Shown: positions 9,513 to 18,900 of the stretch, piece by piece
Layout of the letters: each line of letters begins with the position of its first letter
How positions within the stretch are numbered: position 1 is the stretch's first letter
Notes under the pieces: generated by a model
Database searches by the model: none
The model's input: the letters and a program-made list of their open reading frames with translations, nothing else
What the model was told of the DNA's origin: nothing
Position numbers and translations under genes: made by a program
From: Mycobacterium sp.
GTDB taxonomy: Bacteria; Actinomycetota; Actinomycetes; Mycobacteriales; Mycobacteriaceae
Assembly: GCA_016197405.1 (NCBI GenBank)
Contig: JACPVR010000001.1
Span: 310,001 to 374,000 of the forward strand
Direction: 5' to 3'
DNA: 64,000 bases

Positions 9513-11258
9513 ATGGCCGTCTCCGTACAGATGCCCGCACTCGGTGAAAGTGTCACCGAGGGGACTGTTACCCGCTGGCTGAAGCAGGAGGGTGACACTG
9601 TCGAGCTCGACGAGCCACTGCTGGAAGTCTCGACCGACAAGGTCGACACCGAGATCCCGTCGCCCGCCGCCGGCGTGCTGACCAAGATCACCGCGCAGGA
9701 GGACGACACCGTCGAGGTGGGCGGCGAGCTCGGTGTGATCGGTGCTGCCGGCGAGTCCGCCCCGGCAGCCGAGGAATCCGAAGCCGAGCCCGAACCGGAA
9801 CCCGAGCCGGAAGCAGAGCCCGAGCCCGAACCGGAAGCCCAGGCCGAACCGGAGCCGGAGCCCGCCGCGTCGGCGCCCGCCTCCGACGGTGGCTCTGCCA
9901 CCTCGGTCACGATGCCCGAACTGGGCGAGTCGGTCACCGAAGGCACCGTGACCCGCTGGCTCAAGAAGGTCGGCGACTCCGTGGAGGTCGACGAGCCGCT
10001 GGTCGAGGTGTCCACCGACAAGGTCGACACCGAGATCCCGTCGCCGGTGGCGGGGACCCTGCTGTCGATCACCGCCGAGGAAGACGACACCGTCGCGGTC
10101 GGTGGTGAGCTCGCCAAGATCGGCGACGGCTCGGCTCAGGCCACGTCCGAACCGAAACCGGAACCCAAGCCCGAACCCAAGCCGGAGCCGAAACCCGAAC
10201 CCAAGCCGGAACCGAAGGCCGAAGCCAAGCCAGAGCCCAAGCCCGAACCCAAGCCGGAGCCGAAACCCGAGCCCAAGGCCGAGCCGGCCGCGGCCGAAAC
10301 CGACAGTGGCGAGAGCCCTTATGTCACCCCACTGGTGCGAAAGCTGGCCTCCGAGAACGGAATCGACCTGGCTGCCGTGAAGGGCACCGGTGTCGGTGGG
10401 CGGATCCGTAAGCAGGATGTGCTCGCCGCGGCGGAGGCCAAGAAGGCCCCCGCCCCCGCTGCCGCACCGGCAGCACCGGCCGCTGCGGCGCCCGCGGCCG
10501 CACCGGCAGCATCGGCACCGAGCCCGCTGGCACATCTGCGCGGCACCACGCAGAAGGCCAACCGGATCCGGCAGATCACCGCCAAGAAGACCCGGGAATC
10601 GCTGCAGACCACCGCGCAGCTCACCCAAACCCACGAAGTCGACATGACCAAGATCGTGGCGTTGCGGGCCAAGGCCAAGAACTCCTTCGCCGAGCAGGAA
10701 GGTGTCAACCTCACCTATCTGCCGTTCATCGCCCGCGCGGTGATCGACGCACTCAAGGCGCATCCCAACATCAACGCCAGCTACAACGAGGACACCAAGG
10801 AGATCACCTACTACGACGCCGAGAACATCGGCTTCGCGGTGGACACCGAACAGGGTCTGCTCTCCCCCGTCGTGCACAACGCCGGTGATCTCTCGCTGGC
10901 CGGTCTGGCCCGCGCCATCCACGACATCGCCGACCGCGCCCGCTCGGGCAACCTCAAGCCCGACGAGCTCTCCGGCGGCACCTTCACCATCACCAACATC
11001 GGCAGCCAGGGCGCCCTGTTCGACACTCCGATCCTGGTACCGCCGCAGGCGGCGATGCTGGGCACCGGTGCCATCGTCAAGCGCCCGCGGGTGATCGTCG
11101 ACGCAGGCGGCAACGAGTCGATCGGTGTGCGGTCGATCTGCTACCTGCCGCTGACCTACGACCACCGCCTCATCGACGGCGCCGACGCCGGACGATTCCT
11201 GACCACGATCCGTAAACGGCTCGAAGAGGGAGCGTTCGAGGCTGACCTGGGGCTGTAG
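9513..11258 (+). CDS. dlaT: Dihydrolipoamide acyltransferase (E2) with two lipoyl domains
   Basis: A 581-aa E2 core of a 2-oxoacid dehydrogenase complex; in mycobacteria DlaT also serves the AhpD/AhpC peroxidase pathway. Domains in order: lipoyl domain 1 (residues 1-80, lipoyl Lys43 in STDKVDTEI), acidic Pro/Glu linker, lipoyl domain 2 (about 130-207, Lys170 in the same motif), an unusual Lys-Pro-Glu-Pro linker (about 210-268), E3-binding domain (about 270-307), Ala/Pro linker, and catalytic domain (about 345-581) with [13 protein letters not shown], where His551 and Asp555 are the expected catalytic pair. Start is ATG 9513 with GAGGAG 9 nt upstream. LipB and LipA, which make its cofactor, follow downstream. 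Confidence 0.95.
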   Translation: MAVSVQMPALGESVTEGTVTRWLKQEGDTVELDEPLLEVSTDKVDTEIPSPAAGVLTKITAQEDDTVEVGGELGVIGAAGESAPAAEESEAEPEPEPEPEAEPEPEPEAQAEPEPEPAASAPASDGGSATSVTMPELGESVTEGTVTRWLKKVGDSVEVDEPLVEVSTDKVDTEIPSPVAGTLLSITAEEDDTVAVGGELAKIGDGSAQATSEPKPEPKPEPKPEPKPEPKPEPKAEAKPEPKPEPKPEPKPEPKAEPAAAETDSGESPYVTPLVRKLASENGIDLAAVKGTGVGGRIRKQDVLAAAEAKKAPAPAAAPAAPAAAAPAAAPAASAPSPLAHLRGTTQKANRIRQITAKKTRESLQTTAQLTQTHEVDMTKIVALRAKAKNSFAEQEGVNLTYLPFIARAVIDALKAHPNINASYNEDTKEITYYDAENIGFAVDTEQGLLSPVVHNAGDLSLAGLARAIHDIADRARSGNLKPDELSGGTFTITNIGSQGALFDTPILVPPQAAMLGTGAIVKRPRVIVDAGGNESIGVRSICYLPLTYDHRLIDGADAGRFLTTIRKRLEEGAFEADLGL

Positions 11259-12179
11259 GTGGCAGCCGCACAGGTGCCACCTCCCACGATCGCGATCGCA
11301 GGTTCCTCGGGTCTGATCGGTACGGCCCTGGTGACGGCGCTACGCGCCACCGACCATCGGGTTCTGCGCATCGTGCGCCGGGCGCCGTCGAATCCCGATG
11401 ACGTGCACTGGAATCCGGAGTCCGGCGAGTTCGACGCCGGCGCGCTGGCCGGTGTCGGCGCGGTGGTCAACCTGTGCGGGGTCAACGTCGGGGGCGGCCG
11501 CTGGTCGGGCGCTTTCAAGCAGAGCCTGCGCGACAGCCGTATCGAGCCGACCGAGGTGTTGGCTCATGCGGTGGCCGAGGCCGGCGTGCCGACATTGGTC
11601 AACGCCAGCGCGGTCGGCTATTACGGCGACACCAAGAACCGGACCGTCGACGAAACCGCCCCGCCAGGTGCCGGATTCCTGGCCCGGTTGTGCGTGGACT
11701 GGGAGGCCGCCACCGACGAGGCACGCCGTGCCGGAACCCGGGTGGTGCTGGCGCGCACCGGTTTGGTGCTGTCCCCCAAGGGCGGACTGCTGGGCAGGCT
11801 GCGCCCGCTGTTCGCGCTGGGACTGGGTGCCCGGCTCGGCAACGGGCGTCAGTACATGCCGTGGATCAGCCTGGAGGACGAGATCCGGGCGCTGATCTTC
11901 CTGATATCGCATGACACGGTGTCGGGTCCGGTCAATCTCACCGGCCCGGCTCCGGTCACCAACGCCGAGCTGACCGCGGCGCTGGGCCGGGCGTTGAACC
12001 GGCCCACCGTGCTGTCGGTACCGGGTTTCGCGGCACGGGTCGCCGTCGGCGATTTCGCCGACGAGGGTCTGCTGTCCGGCCAGCGGGCCATCCCGGCGGT
12101 GCTGGAGCGCGCCGGGTTCGCGTTCCATCACAACACCATTGGCGAAGCGCTCGGGTACGCGCTGGCCCGGCGCGGCTGA
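11259..12179 (+). CDS. NAD-dependent epimerase/dehydratase family protein, TIGR01777 / DUF1731 type (Rv2216-like)
   Basis: A 306-aa protein starting at a GTG directly after the dlaT stop. The N-terminal Rossmann motif is [15 protein letters not shown] (residues about 8-22). SAVGYYGD is the family version of the SDR catalytic region (Ser and Tyr), and the C-terminal DUF1731 domain is seen in [26 protein letters not shown]. Related proteins (SulA/YfcH type) have no firm enzymatic role. Zero spacing to dlaT implies cotranscription. It ends 22 nt before lipB, which has its own leaderless promoter. Confidence 0.88.
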   Translation: MAAAQVPPPTIAIAGSSGLIGTALVTALRATDHRVLRIVRRAPSNPDDVHWNPESGEFDAGALAGVGAVVNLCGVNVGGGRWSGAFKQSLRDSRIEPTEVLAHAVAEAGVPTLVNASAVGYYGDTKNRTVDETAPPGAGFLARLCVDWEAATDEARRAGTRVVLARTGLVLSPKGGLLGRLRPLFALGLGARLGNGRQYMPWISLEDEIRALIFLISHDTVSGPVNLTGPAPVTNAELTAALGRALNRPTVLSVPGFAARVAVGDFADEGLLSGQRAIPAVLERAGFAFHHNTIGEALGYALARRG

Positions 12180-12189
12180 TCGGCCGGAG

Positions 12190-12195
12190 TAGCGT
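12190..12195 (+). promoter_or_regulatory. Predicted leaderless -10 (TAGCGT) for lipB
   Basis: TAGCGT is followed by 6 nt and the lipB ATG at 12202. No ribosome-binding site is visible, so leaderless initiation is the simplest reading. Confidence 0.55.
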
Positions 12196-12201
12196 CGAAT
12201 C

Positions 12202-12900
12202 ATGACCCCATCGATCCGGTCGGCCTCGACTCCGATCGACGTTCGCGTGTTGGGTTCGCTCGACTACCGGACGGCCTGGGATCTGCAGCGCCAGATCGCC
12301 GACGAACGCGTCGGCGGCGGACCGGACACCTTGCTGCTGCTGGAACATCCGGCGGTCTACACCGCCGGCCGTCGCACCGAATCACACGAAAGACCCGGCG
12401 ACGGTACGCCGGTGGTCGACACCGACCGCGGCGGCAAGATCACCTGGCACGGCCCCGGCCAGCTGGTCGGTTATCCGATCATCGGCCTGGCCGAACCACT
12501 CGATGTGGTGAATTACGTTCGGCGCCTTGAAGAGGCACTCATCACGGTGTGCGCCGGGCTGGGTATCGAAACCGGCCGCGTCGAGGGCCGGTCCGGGGTG
12601 TGGGTGCCCGGTGCGGAAGGCGGCGTGGCCCGCAAGATCGCCGCCATCGGTATCCGGGTCGCGCGGGCAGTCACCCTGCACGGCTTCGCCCTCAATTGTG
12701 ATTGTGATCTCGGCAATTTCGGCGCCATCGTCCCGTGCGGGATCTCCGATGCCGCGGTGACGTCGGTGTCTGCCGAGCTCGGCCGCCCCGTCGGTGTGGC
12801 CGAGGTCCGGGCGGCGGTGGCCGAGGCCGTCAGCGCCGCGCTCGACGGCGACCTACCGGTCCGCGAACGCCGCGGCGAACGCGTAGCATCGACACAGTGA
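12202..12900 (+). CDS. lipB: Octanoyltransferase (lipoate biosynthesis)
   Basis: A 232-aa enzyme that moves octanoyl groups from acyl carrier protein to lipoyl domains such as those of DlaT. Family motifs: [43 protein letters not shown] with the catalytic Lys, and FGAIVPCGI with the catalytic Cys. It is a standard length. The TGA stop overlaps the GTG start of lipA (GTGA, 12897-12900), so the two are translationally coupled, yet lipA also appears to have a promoter inside the last codons of lipB. Confidence 0.95.
   Translation: MTPSIRSASTPIDVRVLGSLDYRTAWDLQRQIADERVGGGPDTLLLLEHPAVYTAGRRTESHERPGDGTPVVDTDRGGKITWHGPGQLVGYPIIGLAEPLDVVNYVRRLEEALITVCAGLGIETGRVEGRSGVWVPGAEGGVARKIAAIGIRVARAVTLHGFALNCDCDLGNFGAIVPCGISDAAVTSVSAELGRPVGVAEVRAAVAEAVSAALDGDLPVRERRGERVASTQ
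12884..12889 (+). promoter_or_regulatory. Predicted leaderless -10 (TAGCAT) for lipA, inside lipB
   Basis: TAGCAT lies in the lipB coding end and is followed by exactly 7 nt and the lipA GTG at 12897. This would allow lipA to be transcribed separately from lipB despite their overlap. Confidence 0.5.
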
Positions 12901-13832
12901 GTGTGGTCCCGGAGGGTCGGAAGTTGCTGCGCCTGGAGGTGCGCAACGCGCAGACTCCCATCGAGCGCAAACCCCCGTGGATCAAGACCAGGGCCAAGAT
13001 GGGCCCGGAGTACACCGAGCTCAAAGCCCTGGTGAAGCGCGAAGGCCTGCACACCGTGTGCGAGGAGGCCGGCTGCCCCAACATCTACGAGTGCTGGGAA
13101 GACCGCGAGGCCACCTTCCTCATCGGCGGCGAGCAGTGCACCCGTCGTTGCGACTTCTGCCAGATCGACACCGGTAAACCCGCCGAACTCGACCGCGACG
13201 AGCCGCGCCGGGTCGCCGAGAGTGTGCAGACGATGGGTCTGCGCTATTCGACCGTGACCGGGGTGGCCCGCGACGACCTGCCCGACGGCGGCGCGTGGCT
13301 CTACGCCGAGACGGTGCGCCAGATCAAGGCGCTCAACCCCGGCACCGGCGTCGAACTGCTGATCCCCGATTTCAACGGCGACCCCGGCCAGCTGGAGACG
13401 GTCTTCGAAACTCGTCCAGAGGTGTTGGCGCACAACGTCGAAACCGTTCCGCGCATCTTCAAGCGGATCCGCCCGGCGTTCCGTTATCAGCGCAGCCTCG
13501 ATGTGCTGACCGCGGCCCGCGACTACGGGCTGGTGAGCAAATCGAACCTGATCCTCGGCATGGGTGAGGAACCCGAAGAGGTGCGCACGGCGCTGGTCGA
13601 CCTGCACGACGCCGGCTGCGACATCATCACCATCACGCAGTACCTGCGCCCGTCGCTGCGTCACCATCCGGTGCAGCGCTGGGTAAAACCCGAGGAATTC
13701 GTCGAGCACGCCAAGTTCGCCGAAGGTCTGGGCTTCGCCGGCGTGCTGGCCGGACCGTTGGTCCGTTCCTCGTATCGGGCCGGCCGGTTGTACAACCAGG
13801 CCGTCGCCCAGCGTTCCGCTGCCACCAGCTGA
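12897..13832 (+). CDS. lipA: Lipoyl synthase (radical SAM)
   Basis: A 311-aa radical SAM enzyme that inserts two sulfur atoms into octanoylated lipoyl domains. The radical SAM cluster motif is CTRRCDFC, and the auxiliary cluster cysteines are in [12 protein letters not shown]; both are intact. The C-terminal RSSYRAG holds the conserved Arg-Ser-Ser-Tyr that ligates the auxiliary cluster through serine. Length equals that of M. tuberculosis LipA as I recall it. Start GTG 12897 ([17 protein letters not shown]) is chosen by alignment with the known N-terminus and by the promoter at 12884; an ATG further upstream would run inside lipB. Confidence 0.96.
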   Translation: MSVVPEGRKLLRLEVRNAQTPIERKPPWIKTRAKMGPEYTELKALVKREGLHTVCEEAGCPNIYECWEDREATFLIGGEQCTRRCDFCQIDTGKPAELDRDEPRRVAESVQTMGLRYSTVTGVARDDLPDGGAWLYAETVRQIKALNPGTGVELLIPDFNGDPGQLETVFETRPEVLAHNVETVPRIFKRIRPAFRYQRSLDVLTAARDYGLVSKSNLILGMGEEPEEVRTALVDLHDAGCDIITITQYLRPSLRHHPVQRWVKPEEFVEHAKFAEGLGFAGVLAGPLVRSSYRAGRLYNQAVAQRSAATS

Positions 13833-13854
13833 ATCTTTCGGTTCCACGCAGCCG

Positions 13855-13860
13855 TATCCT
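13855..13860 (+). promoter_or_regulatory. Predicted leaderless -10 (TATCCT) for the DUF4191 gene
   Basis: TATCCT is followed by 6 nt and the ATG at 13867, in the 34-nt gap after lipA. Confidence 0.5.
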
Positions 13861-13866
13861 TGCTCC

Positions 13867-14619
13867 ATGGCGAAATCCCGCAATGCCGCTGCAACCAAGG
13901 CCGCCAAGGCCGAGGCGAAAGCCGCGCGCAAGGCCGCGTCCAAGCAGCGCCGCAGCCAGCTGTGGCAGGCGTTCCAGATGCAGCGCAAGGAAGACAAACG
14001 GCTCCTGCCGTACATGATCCTGGCATTCGTGCTGGTCGTGGCCGCTTCGGTGGCCGCGGGTATCGCCGTCGGCGGTTTCACCATGTACCTGCTGATACCG
14101 CTCGGCGTGGTGCTCGGCGCGCTGGTGGCGTTCATCGTGTTCGGCAGGCGCGCGCAGAAATCGGTGTACCGCAAGGCCGAGGGCCAAGCCGGAGCGGCGG
14201 CCTGGGCGTTGGACAACCTGCGCGGTAAGTGGCGGGTGACGCCCGCTGTCGCCGCGACCGGCAGTTTCGACGCCGTGCACCGGGTCATCGGCCGCCCCGG
14301 GGTCATCTTCGTCGGCGAAGGCTCCCCCACCCGTGTCAAGCCGCTCCTGGCCCAGGAGAAGAAGCGCACCGCCCGCCTGGTGGGTGACGTGCCGATCTAC
14401 GACATCGTCATCGGCAACGGCGAGGGTGAGGTGCCGCTGGCCAAGTTGGAGCGCCACCTGACCAAACTGCCCGCCAACATCACCGTCAAGCAGATGGATT
14501 CGCTGGAGTCCAAACTGGTCGCGCTGGGCACCAAGGTCGGCCCGGCCGGTATGCCCAAGGGTCCACTGCCCAGCCAGGCCAAGATGCGCGGTGTGCAGCG
14601 CTCCGTCCGGCGCAAGTAG
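13867..14619 (+). CDS. DUF4191-type membrane protein (Rv2219-like)
   Basis: A 250-aa protein. The first 45 residues are Ala/Lys/Arg rich and probably helical and cytoplasmic. Two hydrophobic segments follow (about 50-72, LPYMILAFVLVVAASVAAG, and about 76-97, MYLLIPLGVVLGALVAFIVF). The remaining 150 residues form a soluble domain with the pattern RPGVIFVGEG, then KRTARLVGDVPIYDI and basic ends. Function unknown. Its position right after lipA matches Rv2219 as I recall it. A leaderless promoter suggests independent expression. Confidence 0.85.
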   Translation: MAKSRNAAATKAAKAEAKAARKAASKQRRSQLWQAFQMQRKEDKRLLPYMILAFVLVVAASVAAGIAVGGFTMYLLIPLGVVLGALVAFIVFGRRAQKSVYRKAEGQAGAAAWALDNLRGKWRVTPAVAATGSFDAVHRVIGRPGVIFVGEGSPTRVKPLLAQEKKRTARLVGDVPIYDIVIGNGEGEVPLAKLERHLTKLPANITVKQMDSLESKLVALGTKVGPAGMPKGPLPSQAKMRGVQRSVRRK

Positions 14620-14737
14620 CTGACAGCCTCACGATCACTCGGCCGCGCAGACTCTGCGGTCCCGCTGCGCGGCAATCCTGTTGCCGTTGACCGTTTCTCT
14701 GAATAGCGCGCGGCGCTGTCGCGTGCGCAAATTTCCC

Positions 14738-14750
14738 GCAAATGGTTTGC
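14738..14750. promoter_or_regulatory. GCAAA/TTTGC inverted repeat upstream of the amidohydrolase gene
   Basis: GCAAA and TTTGC flank TGG, about 43 nt before the amidohydrolase start. Palindromes with the same GCAAA/TTTGC arms occur at 18845-18855 and within 18911-18922, upstream of a giant secreted-protein gene. This could be a shared regulator site; arms are only 5 bp. Confidence 0.3.
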
Positions 14751-14792
14751 CCGCGCGATAACGTACGACGGACTCCGTGACGAGAGGCCCGT

Positions 14793-16628
14793 ATGTGCAC
14801 TGCCTGTGAGTGGGCGCCCCATTTCAGTTCCTTCGGAAGCAGCACCACCCGCACCAGCCGCCGGACGGTCCTGAGGGCCGCGGCCGTCGCGGTCGCAGCC
14901 ACCGCCGCCAGCGCCTGCGCACCGGGGCCGAGTTCACCGGTCCAGGTCAGCGGCACGAGCAGTACCGCGGCCGCCGCCGCGGATCACGCGGATTTCGTCT
15001 TCCACAACGGCCCGATCTACACCGTGGCGGGACCGACGCCGTGGGCGCAGGCCGTGGCCGTCAAGGGCAACGCCATCACCTACGTCGGTGACGAGACCGG
15101 GGCGATGGCGATGGCCGGACCCGGCACCCGTGTCATCGACCTGGCCGGCCGGCTGCTGATGCCAGGGTTCGTCGAAGGCCACACGCATCCCTTCCTCGGT
15201 GCGTTCCTCACCTCCGGCGTTGACCTGCAGGTGCCCACCAGCGCCGATGCCCTGGCAGCCATCGCCGCGTACGCCAAGGAAAACCCGGACGGTCCGGTGC
15301 GCGGATTCGGTTGGCGGGTGGACATGTTCGGCCCCGAGGGCCCGACACGCGCCGACCTGGACACCGTCCTGCCGGATCGGCCGGGCTTCTTCTTCGCCAT
15401 CGACGGACACAGCCTGTGGGCCAACAGCAAGGCTCTCGAGATCGCCGGCGTCAGCCGCGCGACCCAGGATCCGATCCCCGGCTTCAGCTACTACGTGCGC
15501 GACTCCGAAGGCGATCCCACCGGGTACGTGCTCGAGGTGGATGCCGTGCTCGGCCTCGTCAACGCGATCGAACCGATATCGCCCGAAACCATGGGCAAGC
15601 TGCTGGAGACCTGGCTGCCCAAGGCCACCCAGGCCGGTATCACCTCGCTGTTCGACGCCGGCGTCCCGCCCATCGGCAACGATCAGGGTGCGTTGATCAA
15701 GCTCTACACCGACGTCGAGGAACGCGGCGCGCTGCCGTTCCGGGTCGTCGCGTCCTACAGCGTGAAATCACCGCCGGTCGACACCGCGGTGCAGAACCTG
15801 ACCGATATCCGCAATCGGGTCTCGACGGATCTGGTGCAGGTCGGCGTCGTGAAGATCATCGGTGACGGCACCCAGGAGGGCTACACCGCCTGGCTCATCG
15901 AGCCCTATGCCGACAAACCCGATTCGACGGGCGGGTCGCCGTTCACCGAGGACCAGTGGCCCCAGCTCATCGGCGCGGTCGACGCTGCCGGTTTCGACGT
16001 GCACGTGCATGCCTGCGGCGAACGCACCGCCCGCACCGCACTGGACTCGATCGAGAAGGCCATCGCGACCAATCCCGCGCGCGACCGCCGGCACACCATC
16101 GCGCATCTGGTCTATGTCGAGGATCCCGACAGCGCACGATTCGGCAAGCTCGGCGTCATCGCGCAGTTCTCGGCGAACTGGATGTCCGCCGACCCCGACA
16201 CCATGACCAATCTGGCGGCCCGCTACGGAAAGCCGCGCCAGGAATTGTTCTACCGGGCCCAGGATGTGCTGAAATCCGGCGGCCGGATCTCACTGGGCAC
16301 CGATTGGCCCGCCGCGGGTTACTTCTCCACCTACAAGCCGCTGGACTCGATACAGATCGGTGTCACCCGGCAGCTGATCGGCGATCCGGACGCGGCGGTG
16401 CTGGCCCCGGCGGATCAGAAGATGTCGGTGGCCGAGGCCGTACACGCCAACACCCTGGGTGCGGCGTATCAGATCCGGCTGGACGACAGAGTGGGCTCGG
16501 TGGAGGTCGGCAAACTCGCCGATCTGATCGTCTTGGACCGCAACATCCTCGACGGCGACCCGCACGACATCCACTCTGCCGTGGTGACCCTGACGATGAT
16601 GAACGGCCAGATCCGACACGAGGTCTGA
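14793..16628 (+). CDS. Tat-exported amidohydrolase (YtcJ-like, amidohydrolase 3 family), probable lipoprotein
   Basis: A 611-aa metal-dependent hydrolase acting outside the cytoplasmic membrane; the substrate is not predictable. The N-terminus has the twin-arginine motif TSRRTVLRA (Arg23-Arg24), a hydrophobic Ala-rich core and a lipobox-like ASAC ending at Cys42. The catalytic domain has the metal motif EGHTHPF, HVHACGERTARTALD, HTIAHL and GTDWPAA near the end, followed by the beta-sandwich tail ADLIVLDRNI. Start is ATG 14793 with GAGAGG upstream. Oddly the N-region before the RR pair holds two cysteines (MCTAC). It sits between Rv2219-like and RDD genes, which I recall as adjacent in M. tuberculosis, so it looks like an insertion. 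Confidence 0.87.
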   Translation: MCTACEWAPHFSSFGSSTTRTSRRTVLRAAAVAVAATAASACAPGPSSPVQVSGTSSTAAAAADHADFVFHNGPIYTVAGPTPWAQAVAVKGNAITYVGDETGAMAMAGPGTRVIDLAGRLLMPGFVEGHTHPFLGAFLTSGVDLQVPTSADALAAIAAYAKENPDGPVRGFGWRVDMFGPEGPTRADLDTVLPDRPGFFFAIDGHSLWANSKALEIAGVSRATQDPIPGFSYYVRDSEGDPTGYVLEVDAVLGLVNAIEPISPETMGKLLETWLPKATQAGITSLFDAGVPPIGNDQGALIKLYTDVEERGALPFRVVASYSVKSPPVDTAVQNLTDIRNRVSTDLVQVGVVKIIGDGTQEGYTAWLIEPYADKPDSTGGSPFTEDQWPQLIGAVDAAGFDVHVHACGERTARTALDSIEKAIATNPARDRRHTIAHLVYVEDPDSARFGKLGVIAQFSANWMSADPDTMTNLAARYGKPRQELFYRAQDVLKSGGRISLGTDWPAAGYFSTYKPLDSIQIGVTRQLIGDPDAAVLAPADQKMSVAEAVHANTLGAAYQIRLDDRVGSVEVGKLADLIVLDRNILDGDPHDIHSAVVTLTMMNGQIRHEV

Positions 16629-16639
16629 CGGTCGGGAGG

Positions 16640-17104
16640 CTACCTGCGGACGACGGCGGTGAAGGTGAACTTGTCCTGCAGACCGCGACCGTCGGCGTCC
16701 ATGAAAAGCGCCGGGATCACCAGACTCAGCAGGATCCCGCGCACCAGCGAGCGGCCCAGACCGATGTGCACACGGTCGTCGATCGACACCACCATCAGAC
16801 CCAGGGCGTATTGACCCGGGGAAAATCCGAACAGCCGCACCGAGACGGCACCGAGCAACAGCCAGATGACCAGTACTGCGGTCGACAACAGACCCGCGGA
16901 GAACAGGCCGAACTCCATTAGCAGTGCCGCCAGTCCGTAGCAGGCCAGCCAGTCCACCAGTAGCGCGGCCAGTCGCCGGCCGGTCCGGGCCAGGGACCGC
17001 GACCCGGTTTCGGGCAGTCCGAGCGCCTGGCCGGGGTAGTCGCTCGGCGGTTGCGTTTGTGCCGGCTCAGGGCCGGATAACCAGGACGAGATCGAGCGGG
17101 CCAT
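16640..17104 (-). CDS. RDD family membrane protein (Rv2219A-like)
   Basis: A 154-aa protein with the RDD-family opening R-R-x-x-A-x-x-x-D (RRLAALLVDWLACYG) and three hydrophobic segments: about residues 50-66, 70-90 and 120-140. The FSPGQYALGLMVV segment is typical of the family. Function unknown; RDD proteins are sometimes linked to ion transport. Start is the ATG at 17104 (MARSISSWLSG), supported by TATGCT 6 nt upstream and by synteny; the extra 26 residues to 17182 would overlap the glnA1 control region. It converges with the amidohydrolase gene (11-nt gap). Confidence 0.83.
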   Translation of the reverse strand: MARSISSWLSGPEPAQTQPPSDYPGQALGLPETGSRSLARTGRRLAALLVDWLACYGLAALLMEFGLFSAGLLSTAVLVIWLLLGAVSVRLFGFSPGQYALGLMVVSIDDRVHIGLGRSLVRGILLSLVIPALFMDADGRGLQDKFTFTAVVRR

Positions 17105-17110
17105 GGAGCC

Positions 17111-17116
17111 AGCATA
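17111..17116 (-). promoter_or_regulatory. Predicted leaderless -10 (TATGCT) for the RDD gene
   Basis: On the minus strand TATGCT ends 6 nt before the ATG at 17104. It is 18 bp from the GlnR-type box at 17134, so the box could affect both divergent genes. Confidence 0.5.
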
Positions 17117-17133
17117 GGGCCGACGGCAATGGC

Positions 17134-17171
17134 GTAACGTCGGCGCAACACGCGGTTGACTGGCGTGCAAC
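17134..17171 (+). promoter_or_regulatory. GlnR-type box upstream of glnA1 (four half-sites at 11-bp spacing)
   Basis: Reading along the plus strand: GTAAC, 6 nt, GCAAC, 6 nt, TTGAC, 6 nt, GCAAC. This is the actinobacterial GlnR arrangement gTnAC-n6-GaAAC repeated twice, with one-base deviations in three of the four half-sites. It lies 83 nt before the glnA1 GTG. The third half-site overlaps a TTGACT -35; TTCATA (17178-17183) after 16 nt or TAGCGT (17182-17187) after 20 nt could be the -10. Confidence 0.75.
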
Positions 17172-17253
17172 ATCAGCTTCATAGCGTCAACCGCGGGTTA
17201 CAACAACAACTCGGTGTCAATACGTGCAACCTGCATGGAAAAAGGAGTTCTAA

Positions 17254-18690
17254 GTGGCAGAAAAGAACGCTGACGACATCTTCAAGCTGATCAAGGACGA
17301 GAACGTCGAATACGTCGACATCCGATTCTGCGATCTGCCCGGTGTGGTCCAGCACTTCTCGATTCCGGCCTCCGCGTTTGATGAAAGCGTGTTCGAGGAC
17401 GGACTCGCGTTCGACGGTTCTTCGGTTCGTGGCTTCCAGTCGATCCACGAGTCCGACATGATGCTGTTGCCGGACCCCGAGACCGCGCGCATCGACCCGT
17501 TCCGCGCCGCCAAGACGCTGAACCTGATGTTCTTCGTGCACGACCCCTTCACCCGTGAGGCCTACTCGCGCGATCCGCGCAACGTGGCCCGCAAAGCCGA
17601 GAACTACCTGGCCAGCACCGGGATCGCCGACACCGCATTCTTCGGCGCCGAGGCCGAGTTCTACATCTTCGACTCGGTGAGCTTCGACTCCAAGATGAAC
17701 GGCACCTTCTACGAGGTCGACTCCGAGTCGGGCTGGTGGAACACCGGCGAGCCGTTCGAGGCCGACGGCAGCCCCAACCGCGGCTACAAGGTCCGCCCCA
17801 AGGGCGGCTACTTCCCGGTGGCCCCGTACGACCACTACGTCGACCTGCGCGACGAGATGGCCACCAATCTGCAGAACTCCGGCTTCACGCTGGAACGTGG
17901 TCACCACGAGGTCGGCACCGCCGGCCAGGCCGAGATCAACTACAAGTTCAACACCATGCTGCACGCGGCCGACGATGTGCTGCTGTTCAAATACATCATC
18001 AAGAACACCGCGTGGGCCAACGGTAAGACCGTCACCTTCATGCCCAAGCCGCTGTTCGGTGACAACGGCTCGGATATGCACGCCCACCAGTCGCTGTGGA
18101 AAGACGGCAAGCCGCTGTTCCATGACGAGTCCGGCTACGCGGGCCTGTCGGATCTGGCGCGCCACTACATCGGCGGCATCCTGCATCACGCGCCGTCGCT
18201 GCTGGCGTTCACCAACCCGACGGTGAACTCCTACAAGCGCCTGGTGCCGGGCTACGAGGCCCCGATCAACCTGGTCTACAGCCAGCGCAACCGGTCGGCC
18301 TGTGTCCGCATCCCGATCACCGGCAACAACCCCAAGGCCAAGCGCCTGGAGTTCCGTTGCCCGGACAGCTCGGGTAACCCCTACCTGGCGTTCGCGGCGA
18401 TGCTGATGGCCGGTATCGACGGCATCAAGAACAAGATCGAGCCGCTGGCCCCGGTCGACAAGGATCTCTACGAGCTGCCGCCGGACGAGGCCGCCAACAT
18501 CCCGCAGGCACCGACCTCGCTGGCCGCGGTGATCGACAAGCTCGAGCAGGATCACGAATACCTCACCGAGGGCGGGGTTTTCACCGACGACCTGATCGAG
18601 ACCTACATCTCCTACAAGCGGGAGAACGAGATCCTGCCGGTGCAGATCCGTCCGCACCCGTACGAGTTCTCGCTGTACTACGACTGCTGA
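17254..18690 (+). CDS. glnA: Glutamine synthetase, type I (GlnA1)
   Basis: A 478-aa glutamine synthetase, the main ammonium-assimilating enzyme; it acts as a cytoplasmic dodecamer. Family motifs: FDGSSVRGF near residue 50, [21 protein letters not shown], the ATP-binding [18 protein letters not shown] and NRSACVRIP. The adenylylation tyrosine is expected in [11 protein letters not shown] (about Tyr406), the target of GlnE, whose gene is 12.5 kb downstream. Start is GTG 17254 with AAAGGAG 6 nt upstream; an ATG at 17235 is out of frame. Expression is probably under GlnR control (box at 17134), and a strong terminator follows at 18723. Confidence 0.97.
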   Translation: MAEKNADDIFKLIKDENVEYVDIRFCDLPGVVQHFSIPASAFDESVFEDGLAFDGSSVRGFQSIHESDMMLLPDPETARIDPFRAAKTLNLMFFVHDPFTREAYSRDPRNVARKAENYLASTGIADTAFFGAEAEFYIFDSVSFDSKMNGTFYEVDSESGWWNTGEPFEADGSPNRGYKVRPKGGYFPVAPYDHYVDLRDEMATNLQNSGFTLERGHHEVGTAGQAEINYKFNTMLHAADDVLLFKYIIKNTAWANGKTVTFMPKPLFGDNGSDMHAHQSLWKDGKPLFHDESGYAGLSDLARHYIGGILHHAPSLLAFTNPTVNSYKRLVPGYEAPINLVYSQRNRSACVRIPITGNNPKAKRLEFRCPDSSGNPYLAFAAMLMAGIDGIKNKIEPLAPVDKDLYELPPDEAANIPQAPTSLAAVIDKLEQDHEYLTEGGVFTDDLIETYISYKRENEILPVQIRPHPYEFSLYYDC

Positions 18691-18722
18691 GTCGACTGCT
18701 GAGTCGCTCCGCGACAACAACC

Positions 18723-18768
18723 GAGCCCACCCGTCCGGCACACCGCCGGGCGGGTGGACTCGTCTTTT
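18723..18768 (+). terminator. Intrinsic terminator after glnA1
   Basis: A 17-bp stem (18723-18739 with 18745-18761) with two G-T type mismatches and the loop ACACC, followed by GTCTTTT. It lies 32 nt after the glnA1 stop. Confidence 0.8.
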
Positions 18769-18844
18769 GTCATGGCCGCTACCTCACCCGATCGCGGCCG
18801 TCCATCGGGTGCGCGCCGCCTCACCATCCCATGACGCACGCCTG

Positions 18845-18855
18845 GCAAAGTTTGC
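18845..18855. promoter_or_regulatory. GCAAA-G-TTTGC palindrome
   Basis: A perfect 5-1-5 inverted repeat about 165 nt upstream of the giant protein gene at 19021; see also 14738 and 18911. Confidence 0.3.
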
Positions 18856-18900
18856 TGGCTGAGCAATCCCGCGCGTAATTGCAGCCCCGGAAGCCCCGAG

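Noticed and set aside
9504..11165. Long minus-strand open frame opposite dlaT
   Set aside because: Gly/Leu/Phe/Arg repeats are simply the complement of the Lys/Pro/Glu linkers; no start signal or family motif.
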